Assembly (NCBI RefSeq): GCF_022539315.1
Contig: NC_066328.1
Location: 1 to 64,000 of the forward strand
DNA: 64,000 nt
Direction: 5' to 3'
DNA from: Serinus canaria
Taxonomy: Eukaryota; Chordata; Aves; Passeriformes; Fringillidae
The notes below the pieces were generated by a model. The model was not told the DNA's origin. It saw only the letters and a list, made by a program, of their open reading frames with translations, and made no database searches. Positions 23,401 through 34,688 of the stretch are shown here, one piece after another. A program made the position numbers and the translations under genes. Within the stretch, counting starts at the first letter, position 1. Every line of letters starts with the position of its first letter.

Positions 23401-26400
23401 GGACAGCCCTGCACAGACACCTCAGGCATTCCTTTACAGGAGCATGACTGCTATGCAGACAGCCTTCAGATCAACTGGTGTGTCTGAAAAGAGCCCATCC
23501 AGGCACCCCAACTCAATTTAACTGATTTAACTGCACCTGCTTCCTCCCTTAGCTTTTACCACTGTAGCTCATGTGAAATGGACATAACAATCTCTCTCAA
23601 TAGACTAAAATTACTGCTCAGAGAGCACTGAGGCTGTGGATGGATGGGCATCTAGAGCCAACAGGTACCTGCTGCAATTTCCACTGCTTGTCTTCCCGGA
23701 ATGCAAAATGCAGGAGCTGATTGTTTCTGGGCATTTTCAGATTAACATCCTTGAAAAAAGAAACAAACACATGAGAGCAAGAAATGCCTGTATGCAGAAG
23801 ATGGGGGCTGGCAGTCACATTCCGTACTTCCAGACCATCCTCACAAACTGCCTTCTGCAGTTCTGGCACAGCTAGAACCTCAGTGCTTCCACAGGATGAT
23901 ATTAATACAAAGAATAGGTTGAAATGCACTGAGTGAATCAGGATCCTGGCAGAACACATGACCTCAGCCCAGAAGGTCCCCAAGGCAACTTGTTATTACT
24001 CAACAAAGGTGGTAAAGGCAAGGAATTCCAGTGGAAGTTGACTACAGCACTCACTACCACTTGGTGGTGGTAGAAGGGAATATCAGATGCTGGATCTTGA
24101 TAAATTTCAATGGTTGCTGAAACATCTAGACCAATTAGAGAGAACTGACAAAGAACACTGATCACTGGTAACACAAAACCAGGGTGACCTCCCTCCCTGA
24201 GGTGATCAAAGGCTGATAAGGGTGACACCCACCCATTGCCATACAAAGCAAGAAGTGTTGCAAGTACTCACAGCTTGACACAGCGCATCTCCCTGTAGCG
24301 TCATCACACCTTTCACCTGGTCTGTGCTGGAATGAGAGGAAACATCTGGGCAACACATGTCACAAGAGGCACCTATCAATTGCCAGCCTAAAACCTCCCC
24401 TCCTCGTCCTGTGTAGCCAGCACGGCTCCTCCTGCCCAGGGTCTGAACACTGCTCCTGCCAGTAGCAGAACACCACACACACTTTCAAATTCCCAGTTCT
24501 TGGCCTGTGGTGAACTTCAGTCACATGCTTTATGGGCCACCTTGCCCTAACTGCTCTGCCTTAAAACATAACTTCATTTCTGATCCCATTCTGATTCCAT
24601 TTATCACCTGTCAACAATTTGGCTGCTGTTACAAACAGCTCTAGCAGGCACAAGCACAAGACAATAAATTAATTACTGACATTGAAGAGTTAGATGATTC
24701 CTACAGGAGTTGAAAGCTACAACCCACACCCCATTCCAAGAAAAAAGACCCTAAATAAGTAAAACCCTACAACCTTAAAAAAATAAAAGCCCCACACCCC
24801 AAACCCTTTGAAAGGTCCTGCAAGATGACTCACATGTATAACGAACAGTGTGAGGAGAAGACTGAAGCATCTGGTTGGGCCATACCTTACATTTTACTAT
24901 ATCAGAGACTCTTTTGATCAACACTACAAGATCAAAATAACAAATGAAAACTTAAAATAACAAATGAAAACTAAATTAACTAAGATCTGAAGAAGACAAT
25001 GTTCAAACTTAGTACAGAATTACTGCATGATTCCTTGCAATATTGTGACAGTCCTAATGACTAAGGTTAATTGCTTGATGAAAAGCTTGTGAACTCCACC
25101 AATATTGAGACCACTGAGGATCAAAATTTGGATATCAATTCAGAAGATCTGCAGAAGATATGGCACCTTCTGCACAAGCCTCAGTTTGCTTTGTGTGAAG
25201 GAGATTTACCATTGCTGTTTTAGGGAGATTAGGAGAAAGTTTAAGATTTCTCCACAGTCAGGGTCAGAAATTGAGCCAAGGGCAGAATTCAGGTCTTGCA
25301 ACTGCAACTCCCTGTGTCATAATCAGAAAAATGCCCTTTGGCAAACTGCCCACAGCACTGAGGCAACACACAGTGTTGCGGTGCGCGGCCAATTTCCAGT
25401 TATGTTATTCTCCCCTATTTTGTACTGTTCTCCCCATTTTGTAATGTTTTCCCCAGTTTCAACCCCATATTTAGTTCGATGGTTCAGTCCTGGTTCCCCC
25501 TTTTCCCCAGATAGTATCCTCCCTGTCTGGGCACGCTGCCAACCCCTTGTCTCCACCCCCGTTCCCCTAGCAACTACCCCATTTGTTACACTTTCCTCCC
25601 CTCCCAGGCCCTGTCCGTCTCCCGGGGCCCTGCCCATTCTTCCAGAGACTTCTTCCTTCCCCAGGGAGTGATTGGGCAGGTGCTCTGGGCCCCTCCCTAG
25701 TCTGTATATTATTTGTTTCCTCTGGTGTCGCTTATGTTCAATACCCCTCCTCAGTTTTCCCTCATTGGTTCATGTAATGTATCTCTACCTATGTTCCACC
25801 CCCTTTATAAGTTGCTGTCACTGTCCCCCCTCGCCTTTGCCCCCTGGAATTTCCCCTGGAGATGAATAAACTCTCTCTGGACTGCATCCACGGGGTAGAG
25901 GACCTCTTTTCTCCCAGCTTCCTTCATCCTTCACCGCTCTCCTCAAACACTGCTCAGCCTGCCGTAGGCGCTGCCTGGACGCCCCTGGCTCGCCTGGGTA
26001 GTGCCCCCCGCTGCTAGCTGCTGCCAGTGCTCTCCTGCTAGCCGGGGCTTCCCCCTCCCCACCGTGTGGGAAGTCGAGGGTCCTTGAAGCAGCAGCGCGG
26101 CAACACGGGCATATGGTCAGGAATCAGTGACTACATTAGAGGTGTCAGCACAAAATGGCACAAGGCTGGCTCAGGCAGCCCCGGAGCAGAGCTACAGACT
26201 TACCTTCACCTGCCTTGAAAGCTAGTTTGTTTTCCTTAAGACAAAATCTCCTATTAAAGAAAACCCATAACTCCAGGGCTTCTGCAAAACCCTACACCAC
26301 AGATCCTCCAGGATCTGTACCCTTTGCTGCAGAGGGAACTGACCCACTGACCACCACCACTTACCCTGATGTGCTCAGTACAAAGTTCTCTTGCTTGACA

Positions 26401-29400
26401 GCTCCTCCTGAGCCACTGGTGGGCAAGGCAAAGCAGTGGGAGGCCTCCTGCCCAAGAGAGAACACAGTGAGTGCTGGAGCATCTGCCTGGGCCCAGCACA
26501 CCATGAGCCAAGAACAAAGATACATATTCAGCACTTCAGTATGAAGTGCTACATATTCAGCCACTTCATCAAGTGGCTGAATATGTAGCAGTCACCTCTG
26601 CCAGCCTCCTGAAGTCCACCAAGCAGAGCACTTCGATTTCATCCTACTGCAGGACAGATGAAGCCCAGGAGGAGGCTCAGCGCATGCAACCCATAGCAAA
26701 AGGCATTTTCACATCTCACACCCTGGAGCTGGGCAGTGCCAGCAGGATCCCCACGCTGCCCACAGAAGGAGCAGCACCTGACAGCTCAGCTCTACATACT
26801 CTCAGGCACCATGGTACTGCCCCTTATCACAGCTGGTCTTACATATGAAGGAAGTGTGGAGAGAACACCAGCCCTCCCCAGCCCTTCATCTGGTTATACT
26901 GGCTGGTGACTGCCCTTTACACACCTCACCCTCAAAACTATAATAAATTCTTCAAAACAGGTACTGTATATAAAGGTATTGCAGTCTATTGTCACCTGCC
27001 ATTGACTCCAGTCCTGGGGTTCTGAGTCAGCACTATGGCACTCGCCCCTCACCTTCACATTTTTGGCCCTGCTCTTTCATCACTCCATACCCTCCAAAAG
27101 CCAGAGAGTGTTAAGGGGCTGGGCCTGTCGAACTTTGATCCACCAGACACACAGTACATTCACAGTGCACCGAACTCCCTATGGCCAGCTTCCCGCTGGC
27201 TGCTTGGAAAGAGTCAGCCCCACAGCACATGCTCAGGCTGGAGAAAGCTGAGAAAAGGGCTGCCCATCTGCTTCAGCTGAACACATCAGGCCTCTGAAAG
27301 GGGCAGGTACCAGAAGAGGAGGGAGCAGGTTGAGGAAAGGATGATTTTGAACAAGGAGAGCGCATGCCAGTAACTACAGCACAAGTAGCAGCTGTCACCT
27401 AATGGCCATGTTGCTTGCTTCCACCAGCACACATCAGAGTTACAGCAGATTCAGATTCTCTGTTCCAGAAAATATTCATATCTCATGCAAATGCCTGGCA
27501 GATAGGTCTGGCTGGCTCCATGTACCTTTTCAAAGCAGCTCTCAGGAGAGGGTAAAGAACAGAGAAATCTAGGGGAAATCAGATTTACTGTGAGTCCTCA
27601 AGAGCAGAGGGCAAGCAAGCACTATGGAAAGAACTGGACATGCATGGATGACCATTTTGTGCAGCCTCTACTAAGAATTCTTTCCTGCAGGGGAAACCTA
27701 TCACCATTCCTTACACAGAAGTTCAAACAAAACTCAGACGAAATTAACCTCACCTTCAAAATATCCTGCAGCTGTCTCAAAACAGAATGGACCTCTTCTT
27801 GTAAAAGCCATTTAAATTCTTCTTCCTATGTCATGAAAAAATAACAGTGGAATCATTAGACATCAAACACTGCAAACAAATCTCTCGGACATATGCCAAA
27901 ATTATTTAAGTTTCAAGTGTACTGTTGTTTCTGCACAGTTTATTTAAAGGAGAACTAAAGTTTTTTTCCTGATTTGTTGAAACACCTCAGTCTCCACATC
28001 TCCACTTCTCCACCCCAGTCCAATGAACTGTCCTCATTTTTGCCCTGACTTTGTTTTAAGAAAGCAATTTGGTACACAAATCACTGTACCAAAAAACCTA
28101 GAATTGAATGCAACTTTCAGAGCAAAGTAAAAATACTACTGTGTCAAAAACTGGGGCATCTTTTTAAGTTGTGGAGATGGACTCACCTGGCTGCCAGACA
28201 CGTACCCAGCTTCCCTCACTGCCCCTTCCTCAAAAGGAAATAAGATCACGGGCCAAGGTAAAGCTAAGGAGATCCATTACCAACTCTTAGCACACACAAA
28301 ACTGAATCAATTTGAAGACAAATTTGTTGCTAATTAAGTGGTGAGAAACAAAAATAAGAACTAAAATTAGCATCCCCATCCCCAGCATATCCCCAAGCAA
28401 TAGCAGTCTAAAACCAAACCAATTAAACTGAAAAGGGGGTGTGGGGTGGGGGAGGACACATAGGCTGGGGACTCCCAGTCATTGGGGCAAATTCAGTAAT
28501 GAACAAGTTCGGATCTGATGACTCACTGCCTTGAGCCTCCATTGGCTGCTGCCACAGAGAAGCCTGTATAAAGCAGACCCTCAAAGCATATCTTGTGTTC
28601 CTGTTAAACCATGAGTCCCCATGCTGTTCATCAAAGAAGTGGGAAACAGTAGCAAGCATGGGACAAAGAAAAGATTGCCACTTGTCATCCTGTAAAAGGA
28701 GAGAAATTTTCTATGGGGAGAGTTCTGAGCAGGTTGCCCATAGAAAAACAGGCAAGCTATAGTCGATTCAGATCTTTAAGCTTGCAGCTTCTCTGGTAGA
28801 TGGTTCTGGTTCTCCATGAGGAACCCAACCCCCCACTGATGAGTCATCACCTTATGCAAAAGTTATCCCAACAACCAGAAGGACAAAGTCAGGTTTGTTT
28901 CAGCAAACATTTATCCAAGGCAGGCACACACAACAAAGCCAGGCAGGATTCCCTGTTATCCTTCAAAGCAGTCTGGGTGCAGGATCACTGACTTCGACAC
29001 TTTAATCCTCTTTTGGGTTTCTGGGAATTATTCTGATCATAGAATATTCTTAACTGGAAGGGAGCCACAAGGATCATGAAGTCCAAGTGTGGGCTCTACA
29101 TAGGACAGCCCCAAGAATTCCACCATGTGCCTGAGAGGGCTGTCAAAACCCTCCCTGAAATTTCTCAAGCAGAGTGCTGTGACCACTGCTCTGGGGAGCC
29201 TCTTCCAGTGCCTGACCACTCTCTGGATGAAGAAACTTTTCCAGAAAGTGGTCAAGACTAAATCTCCCCTGACAGAGCTCCATGCTGTTCCCTCAGATGC
29301 TGTCACTAATCACTAGAGAGAAGATGGATGTGCAACTCTCACTCTTTAATGTATGGCATCCTCCAGGTTCCCAAAGGAACAGTGATCCCATGGGTGCAGC

Positions 29401-30303
29401 AGATACCCTGAGTAACTCCAACATCTAGCAGCAACGCGTAGGTGTTTCTACTCAAAATGCGCATTGGTGTCTTTCTTCCCTTTAGTCACAGCAAGAAATC
29501 TCCTTTTCCCTGCCCATTAATTCTGGACTAAGTCAAGTTTGTGCACATCTGTGCGCTGCACAGCTGTGTTTTTGAGGAATGCTGGTCATACTCTTCAAAA
29601 CCATATGACATTAGAAAAACCCGTTTTCCTACGTGGATTTCCATCCAGACCAACAGATCTCTGAACCCTTTCTCCACACCGGAGATTTCATTCCTCCTCG
29701 GCGATCCTGTCCCGGGAAGGCCGCAGTGACGCCTGCTCTGCACCGTCCCCGCTGCTACCAGTTCACTAGGGCGGCTCGGGCACCCGCCATGCGAGGGGCG
29801 CCTCAGCGGGACACCAAGGTCAAAGGGCACATTCACGGTGTACCGGGAGGAGGGCGACCCCGTCCTTGCCACCCCACCCAACCCCACCCGGCCCATCGGA
29901 AGAGCGGCGCCAATAACAGAGAGACCCAGGCGCCGCTGCTGGGCGAGGCCGGAGGAGGCCGCGGCCTCCGAGCCAAACGGCGACGGGGCTCGGGCACCGG
30001 CCCGAAAGCCTGTCCCGACAGCATGACGGAACTTCGGCAGCGCCCTAAGTCAAGGCAGCTGCACTAGGGCTGGGTTTGGACAGCCCCTGCACAGCGCTCG
30101 CGCCGGAGCCAGGCGCAGGCGACGGCCTTGCCGCCATCCCGCGGCTCCCCGCCCGAGCCCGGCCAGACTGAACGAGTCTGCGGGGGCCTGGCAGTGCTGT
30201 CACGCGCAGGGAGAAGCCGCTGCCGCTCGCCCTGGCCCTGCCGAGCGCCCACCCGACTCACCAGCACCACCCGCTCCCCCGGGGTCGCCATCGCCGCCGC
30301 CAT
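17375..30303 (-). CDS. ROGDI: ROGDI, complete spliced gene (11 coding exons, 286 aa)
   Basis: ROGDI is the metazoan counterpart of yeast Rav2. It belongs to the rabconnectin-3/RAVE complex that helps assemble the vacuolar proton ATPase on vesicles and endolysosomes, and is important in neurons; loss in humans causes Kohlschutter-Tonz syndrome. Coding exons on the minus strand are 30262-30303, 27754-27825, 26365-26447, 24272-24326, 23669-23749, 21257-21352, 19982-20080, 19387-19500, 18562-18611, 17909-18035 and 17375-17416. All introns are GT-AG and the frame stays open for 286 codons, against about 287 in human. Hallmarks are [62 protein letters not shown] and [18 protein letters not shown]. 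No transmembrane or signal segment is visible. The last residue is Tyr (YRPY) where I recall Phe in human. GLYR1 lies upstream on the same strand. Confidence 0.97.
17909..18035 (-). CDS. ROGDI: ROGDI exon 10
   Basis: Residues 231-273 ([20 protein letters not shown]...), 127 bp. Acceptor CCTCCAG, donor GTAATG. The strongest family block, [16 protein letters not shown], lies here. Confidence 0.96.
18562..18611 (-). CDS. ROGDI: ROGDI exon 9
   Basis: Residues 215-230 plus two bases of Phe231 ([16 protein letters not shown]), 50 bp. Acceptor TCTCTAG, donor GTAAGT. Confidence 0.95.
19275..19317. repeat. Perfect inverted repeat, 19-bp arms, 5-base loop
   Basis: Arms 19275-19293 (cactgctacctgtttgaat) and 19299-19317 are exact reverse complements around ATAAA. 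The site lies in ROGDI intron 8, 70 bases past the exon 8 donor in transcript direction. Confidence 0.97.
19387..19500 (-). CDS. ROGDI: ROGDI exon 8
   Basis: Residues 177-214 ([20 protein letters not shown]...), 114 bp, phase 0. Acceptor TTGCCAG, donor GTGATG. Confidence 0.96.
19982..20080 (-). CDS. ROGDI: ROGDI exon 7
   Basis: Residues 144-176 ([20 protein letters not shown]...), 99 bp, phase 0. Acceptor CTTGTAG, donor GTAAGT. Leu-rich spacing here contributes to the zipper-like region described for this protein. Confidence 0.96.
21257..21352 (-). CDS. ROGDI: ROGDI exon 6
   Basis: Residues 112-143 ([19 protein letters not shown]...), 96 bp, phase 0. Acceptor TTTGCAG, donor GTGAGG. Confidence 0.96.
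23669..23749 (-). CDS. ROGDI: ROGDI exon 5
   Basis: Residues 85-111 ([17 protein letters not shown]...), 81 bp, phase 0. Acceptor TTTCAAG, donor GTACCT. The donor departs from the GTRAGT consensus, but the frame and homology are unambiguous. Confidence 0.95.
24272..24326 (-). CDS. ROGDI: ROGDI exon 4
   Basis: Completes Gly66 and encodes through Ala84 ([18 protein letters not shown]), 55 bp. Acceptor ATTCCAG, donor GTGAGT. Confidence 0.96.
24931..24971 (+). repeat. Short tandem duplication, 20-bp period
   Basis: The block aaaataacaaatgaaaact occurs twice in tandem in ROGDI intron 3, with only a t between the copies. Confidence 0.85.
25374..26105 (+). mobile_element. Solo LTR (732 bp) in ROGDI intron 3, antisense to the gene
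   Basis: The element begins TGTTGCGGTG and ends GCGGCAACA, giving TGTTGC/GCAACA inverted ends. A TATA-like tttataa lies at 25804 and AATAAA at 25865-25870, so its own promoter would point opposite to ROGDI. The flanks (cacacag, then cgggcat) show no target duplication. Confidence 0.85.
26365..26447 (-). CDS. ROGDI: ROGDI exon 3
   Basis: Residues 39-65 plus two bases of codon 66 (EASHCFALP... [11 protein letters not shown]), 83 bp. Acceptor GGGCAG, donor GTAAGT. The middle (PTSGSGGA) is the variable loop of the family. Confidence 0.95.
26521..26590. repeat. Compound hairpin: two adjacent perfect inverted repeats
   Basis: One palindrome pairs 26530-26536 with 26544-26550 (7-bp arms, 7-base loop). 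A second pairs 26547-26566 with 26571-26590 (20-bp perfect arms, loop catc). The motif tacatattcag occurs at 26521 and again at 26550, linking the two. The site is in ROGDI intron 2, about 100 bases upstream of the exon 3 acceptor. Confidence 0.97.
27754..27825 (-). CDS. ROGDI: ROGDI exon 2
   Basis: Residues 15-38 ([16 protein letters not shown]...), 72 bp, phase 0 at both ends. Acceptor CATAG, donor GTGAGG. This acidic helical segment is the best-conserved N-terminal block. Confidence 0.95.
29034..29330 (-). mobile_element. CR1 retroposon 3' fragment
   Basis: The plus strand reads atcatagaatattcttaact, then ggaaggga, gagggctgtcaaaaccctcc, agcctcttccagtgcctgac and aaacttttcc. This is the block order of a reverse-complemented avian CR1 3' region. 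It lies in ROGDI intron 1 and is in the same orientation as the gene. Confidence 0.8.
30262..30303 (-). CDS. ROGDI: ROGDI exon 1, coding part
   Basis: Encodes residues 1-14 ([14 protein letters not shown]) and ends at a GTGAGT donor in phase 0. Two in-frame ATGs, codons 1 and 5 (30303 and 30291), are both in GC-rich context. I chose the first because it gives the N-terminus closest to the family length. Confidence 0.93.
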
Positions 30304-30450
30304 CCCGACACTGCCGGCCCCGCCCCCAGCACCCTACGCGCACGTCCCAGCAACGCTTGATTGGACAGCGCCGCTTCCCTCCGCCGCCCGTGAGGGCGGG
30401 GCCCCGTGCGCGACGTCACGCAGGGCGGGACGTTCGCCCGCACATCCCTC
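30304..30450 (-). promoter_or_regulatory. ROGDI: ROGDI CpG-rich promoter with CCAAT, GC boxes and CRE-like site
   Basis: The region upstream of the ROGDI start is CpG-dense. An inverted CCAAT (plus ATTGG, 30360-30364), GC boxes (ccgcccccag near 30320, gggcgggg near 30394) and an ACGTCA CRE-like half site (30413-30418) lie within about 120 bases of the start. There is no TATA box, which suits a housekeeping gene. Confidence 0.7.
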
Positions 30451-30982
30451 GAGCCCGTCCCCAGGGCACATCGGTGACGACCGAAATGAGCTGCGTGTAG
30501 GAATACTCAAATGAGTGGAAGTTTCATCACTTCTTAAAATAAATACATTTATCCTGGCAGTGAGGTCTTTGTATAGAAGTCGGTGAGCTCCCTTTCACAA
30601 CGGTTGTACCGTGAGTGAGACGAGAGGTGAGGGCATAGCATCTTCACCACATCAGCCACGGCGGGGTGGGAGATGGGAATGATCCTTCAGGGTAGGGTAA
30701 AGCTTCCAACAGCCCCAGTTCCTGCTGTAAGCACAGCTCTCGACTTCCTATCTGTTGCTTTTAATGACAGTGCTTAAAAAAGAGTGCTTCCTCGGGCACC
30801 TATAACTCACTGCACCTGAAACCCACTATTATATACACTTCATTTCACCCTCACGCCTCAGGGCAGGAACAGCTACTGCTGTCCAATTATCTGGTTATCC
30901 ACAAGCAGTATTCAGAGCTTGTAAACATTTCAGTTAAGGATCATATCTTAGAATACCAAATTGACTGCTGAGTTACTGTTCT
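30451..30982. other. Intergenic spacer between GLYR1 and ROGDI
   Basis: No coding exon or RNA gene was recognised between the ROGDI promoter and the CR1 fragment at 30983. The likely GLYR1 3' end lies about 0.9 kb further on. Confidence 0.5.
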
Positions 30983-31080
30983 GAGAATCGTGGAATGGCT
31001 GGGGTTGACAGGATCCTTAAAGCTCATCTCATTCCACCCTCCTGTGATGGACAAGAATCTTCCACTGGACTCAAAAAACC
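30983..31080 (-). mobile_element. CR1 retroposon 3' end fragment
   Basis: The plus strand has gagaatcgtggaatggctgg, then ggttgacaggatcc and a tcattccaccctcctg-like block. This is the reverse complement of the CR1 3' end. The copy is short and lies between GLYR1 and ROGDI. Confidence 0.75.
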
Positions 31081-31404
31081 CAAATTCCAGAAGGATGAAG
31101 ATCCCAGCCCAAAACTTAACAGAAGTTAACATCAACACCAGAACATTAAAACCAAGGATCCTCCTCTCATCCCAGATGCACGTAGCCCTCTGCACACAGA
31201 GCATGGAATTATCCAAACTTACCCTCTGTAATGCCTCACTGACAGTTCCAAGCTTGAGCAATGACTGAAGTGCTCTCAGGATTACTCGGTTTTCAGATTA
31301 CTTGGTTTTCAGCAGCTCTGAGTTTCTAGTGTTCAGAGGAACACATACTTCCTTAATGCCCCAAGACAGCTCTGATAGGCTTTAGAAAATGCCACAAGAA
31401 CATT

Positions 31405-34400
31405 CTGTTACCAAGAAAGGTTTTATTCTTTTTGCCAGTAGCTTTGTTAATTGCACAAAAAAAAAAATCTTTGCCATTTAAACATTTTCACACATCCTAT
31501 TCTGAGTGACAAATGTTAATTAAAAACAAGGCAGGAAAATAAAAATTCACAACCTTAATGAACTATGGGATCTATCATCAAGGAAAAAGGAAACTGCTTT
31601 TCTTACAAGCTTTCACAAGTGTCACATTTTCTCTTTAAAAAGGAGGAAGTCAAAAAAAGCAAACTTCTAAAACAAATCTTCATAAAAAGAAACTTTACAG
31701 AATTGTCAACAATATTAGGACAACATTTAACTAGCCAGTTTTATTAGAGCATCTCTCAATCCACTGCTTCCCCCACTTCCCTCCCTCCAATCTCAGGCCT
31801 AGGAACAGACTCAAATCCACATTCAGAGGCTACAGACATAAATACAAAAATCTGAGTGAGACTGACAGCAATCTCAACTGGCATCTGGAACAGTCTGGAT
31901 TCCCCCATTTCCATCCCTCCTCTTCAGACCTCTTTGGTCTCCTCCTGCTTCTCCTGGGCACACCTGTGACTGTACAGCTGTCCAGGCAGCACTACAGCCA
32001 CTCTATAGCCACCCACAATAGCTGAAAGCTGCAGTCAGACCCTTCCAGGATAAATTACAGTATTCAACTAGTCCACATCTGCCACTCCCACACAAATAAC
32101 CATCTCCATTCTGGGAACTACAGTATTTCTAGAAACAAACCCTGCAGCAATGAGCTGCTTTGGGACTGGTCCTTTGAATTCATTATGAAATACCTGCCAC
32201 AGGACTTGAGAGCTCCTTTGGCATTCTCTCTGCATCCAGAGGCACCACAAACTAACAAAGATCCTCCATTACCTTTGCTCAAACCATTCACAGTCGCTCT
32301 GGCCCAAGACGGCAGGGACAGGTGGGGGATGCCACTGAATTGGCTCTGCACTTGGGACAGTACCTCCTTCTTTCTCCCCAAAATTTTTTCCTTTAGTCTC
32401 ATTTCCTGCCTCCAAACCCACAACTTCCCTCAGATGCCCACAATCCACAATTCATATGAGAGATTTTTTTTTTACTATAGTAAGTTTAACAAAAGACTTC
32501 AGATGCTAACTGTGGAGTTCTGAGTGGAGAACAGTGTGCCAAAGCAGGTCAATGGTTAGCTATCCTGGCAATTTTACATGCCTTTAACGTGAATACCTAC
32601 ATACAGAATGGCAGTGGCATTGCCAAAGGAACACAGGAGTAGAACTACCACTGCCCACACACAGTGGCCAACAGGCAGTGAGGTCTGACAGCTCTGTTGC
32701 CATGTGTTCACTACAGGATATAAGTAATGCAGAATACAGCATTAGCCCACAAGGAACAGTCATCACAGGAGGTGAAATACTCAAAGTAACATTTACAGCA
32801 TAAGGCATTAGATGTTGTGATTCAATGAATATGTGACAAAATGAGTATGTGACACTTTCTTTCTTAACAAGGTGTCCCTGAACCATACATACATGCTGCA
32901 CAAAGCAGGACTGGTAAGAAATCGTAACCCAGGGAAAATTTCCTGACACAGCCATTAAGTTCCTAGGAAAAAAAAATAGGGTGGCAGGGGCAGATGCCAG
33001 GAACACAACCTAATTTGAATTTGTCTTCTTTCCTTTCAGAATCCCAGCCCAAGGGAGGAAGGAGATTGTACCACTTGAGAAGTGATTTTGGCCAAAGTTT
33101 CTCACTGGCATTTTTCTAACACTCGAATTTAAAATGCAAGAACACTCCCAAAAGGCTAATACTGAGAATTGGAAAAAAAAAACCCAAACAAACCAAAAAC
33201 CAAGCCACACTCCGTGCATTTTTTGTGACAGGCATTTTTTCCTTTGGACTCTGGGTTGCTCTGCTATCTCACTGAGAGCATCTCTGATCTCTAGCCTTGG
33301 CATCTGCAGTTCATGTCACCCATCTCTAGACTAAAGCTCAGCAGCAGTCTTAGCCTCCCCAGTCTCAGTTACTGGTCTTTCTAGAAGTTGGTATCTGGCC
33401 ACAAGCTGAGTACACAGATACAGGGAGAAGGCTTATGCTGTGCTATCTTGTACCCAAAGCAGTAACACTAAGAAAGTGTATGGAAAATCTGACATGTATA
33501 AAGATCACTAGTCAGTACACAAAAGTATCCCTGTGAGGTAGGTAACCATCACCCACCTTTACAGATGGGCAAACAGGCTGAGAGATGTGACAACCATGCA
33601 AAGGCCAGAGAGCGTGGAAAGGAGCTCAGGAATCTCTTGGATCATTCTTCTCTCCCTTTTCAGACTCACCACTCTGCTTGTGACACTGCTGCAATCCAAG
33701 ACACCTTTGTAATTATTGACTACAAGGGTTAAAAAAACAAACAAGTAGTAACATAACATAAGCTAAGGCCAGGAACAAGTAAAATCTCTAGCCCAGTTTT
33801 ATAGGCACTATGTTTGTCTTGCAGTTTTCTATGCAAAGGTGTTACTTTCCAATGATGTTTTGGATGGGCTGTGATAAGCCTTTCAGGAGCCTCAATGCCA
33901 TTGACATAGGCATTCTCCCATTTTCAGTACAGTTTGTGTTCCCTAAGCTGTAGTTGTTTGTACAGGGGAAGACATGGATGTAATGCGTTGTCTTTAACAG
34001 TACAGGAATTCCTCCATCAAGGTGGGGAAGTGGAAGTCTAAAAAGAAACTGAATCAAGACAGTGTTGCACTCAGCTCCCCTTACCCTCTGGAACTGCCCT
34101 TCTCCTCCATGGGAGGTGCTTTGCTCTCTAACAGTGGCTAATTAGCAGGCATGTTCCTCACCTTACTTGGGACCAAGGACTCGAGTGATATTCACAGGTA
34201 GATGGGATGTATGTCACCCTGTCCCCTTGATGCAGAGAGTCCAACACTTGCATTATTTCACAGCAAAGAAGAAAAGGGATTGTTAGAAACAGCATCTTGG
34301 ACTAGCAAACAAAGAGGAAATTAAAGCAGCCAAGCAGCAGATTTCTGGCAGAGTTGCCTCAGAGCTTCTGAACAATTGCTGCTGTTTCATCTCATGACTG

Positions 34401-34613
34401 TCAGTGCATGGCATGGATTTTTCTAATTAGACTGCAACAATCCGAGCCCCCTCCTCCCCCCTCCTGCCACAGTGGAAGGCTCACCACAGCAGGTCTCAAA
34501 GTTTGTATATAAAAGGAAATGGAAAGACAGAGATGGACTGGTCCAAAGTTAAAACCCAGTATCATAATAATATTAATCAATCATCATCGTATGAATAGTA
34601 AGAAGGGTGCAGC
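31405..34613 (-). other. GLYR1: Probable GLYR1 3' UTR (about 3.2 kb)
   Basis: No coding exons were found between the GLYR1 stop codon and two minus-strand AATAAA signals (31740-31745 and 31422-31427). I infer a long 3' UTR with the 31422 signal as the distal choice. Confidence 0.55.
31422..31427 (-). terminator. GLYR1: Candidate distal GLYR1 polyadenylation signal
   Basis: The minus strand reads AATAAA. A second copy at 31740-31745 could serve as a proximal site. Confidence 0.5.
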
Positions 34614-34688
34614 CTAATGGATGTAGGCCCTGTACACTGCGGACATGTCGTTGTCAGATTGGTCCAATGCTTTTGCTCGTTTATAGAC
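34614..34688 (-). CDS. GLYR1: GLYR1 exon 16, coding part and stop
   Basis: Residues 530-553 ([20 protein letters not shown]...) and TAG at 34614-34616. Acceptor CTTTAG. Confidence 0.96.
   Translation of the reverse strand, partial: VYKRAKALDQSDNDMSAVYRAYIH

Noticed and set aside
29633..30067. 144-codon frame near the ROGDI promoter
   Set aside because: CpG-rich composition artefact antisense to ROGDI intron 1.
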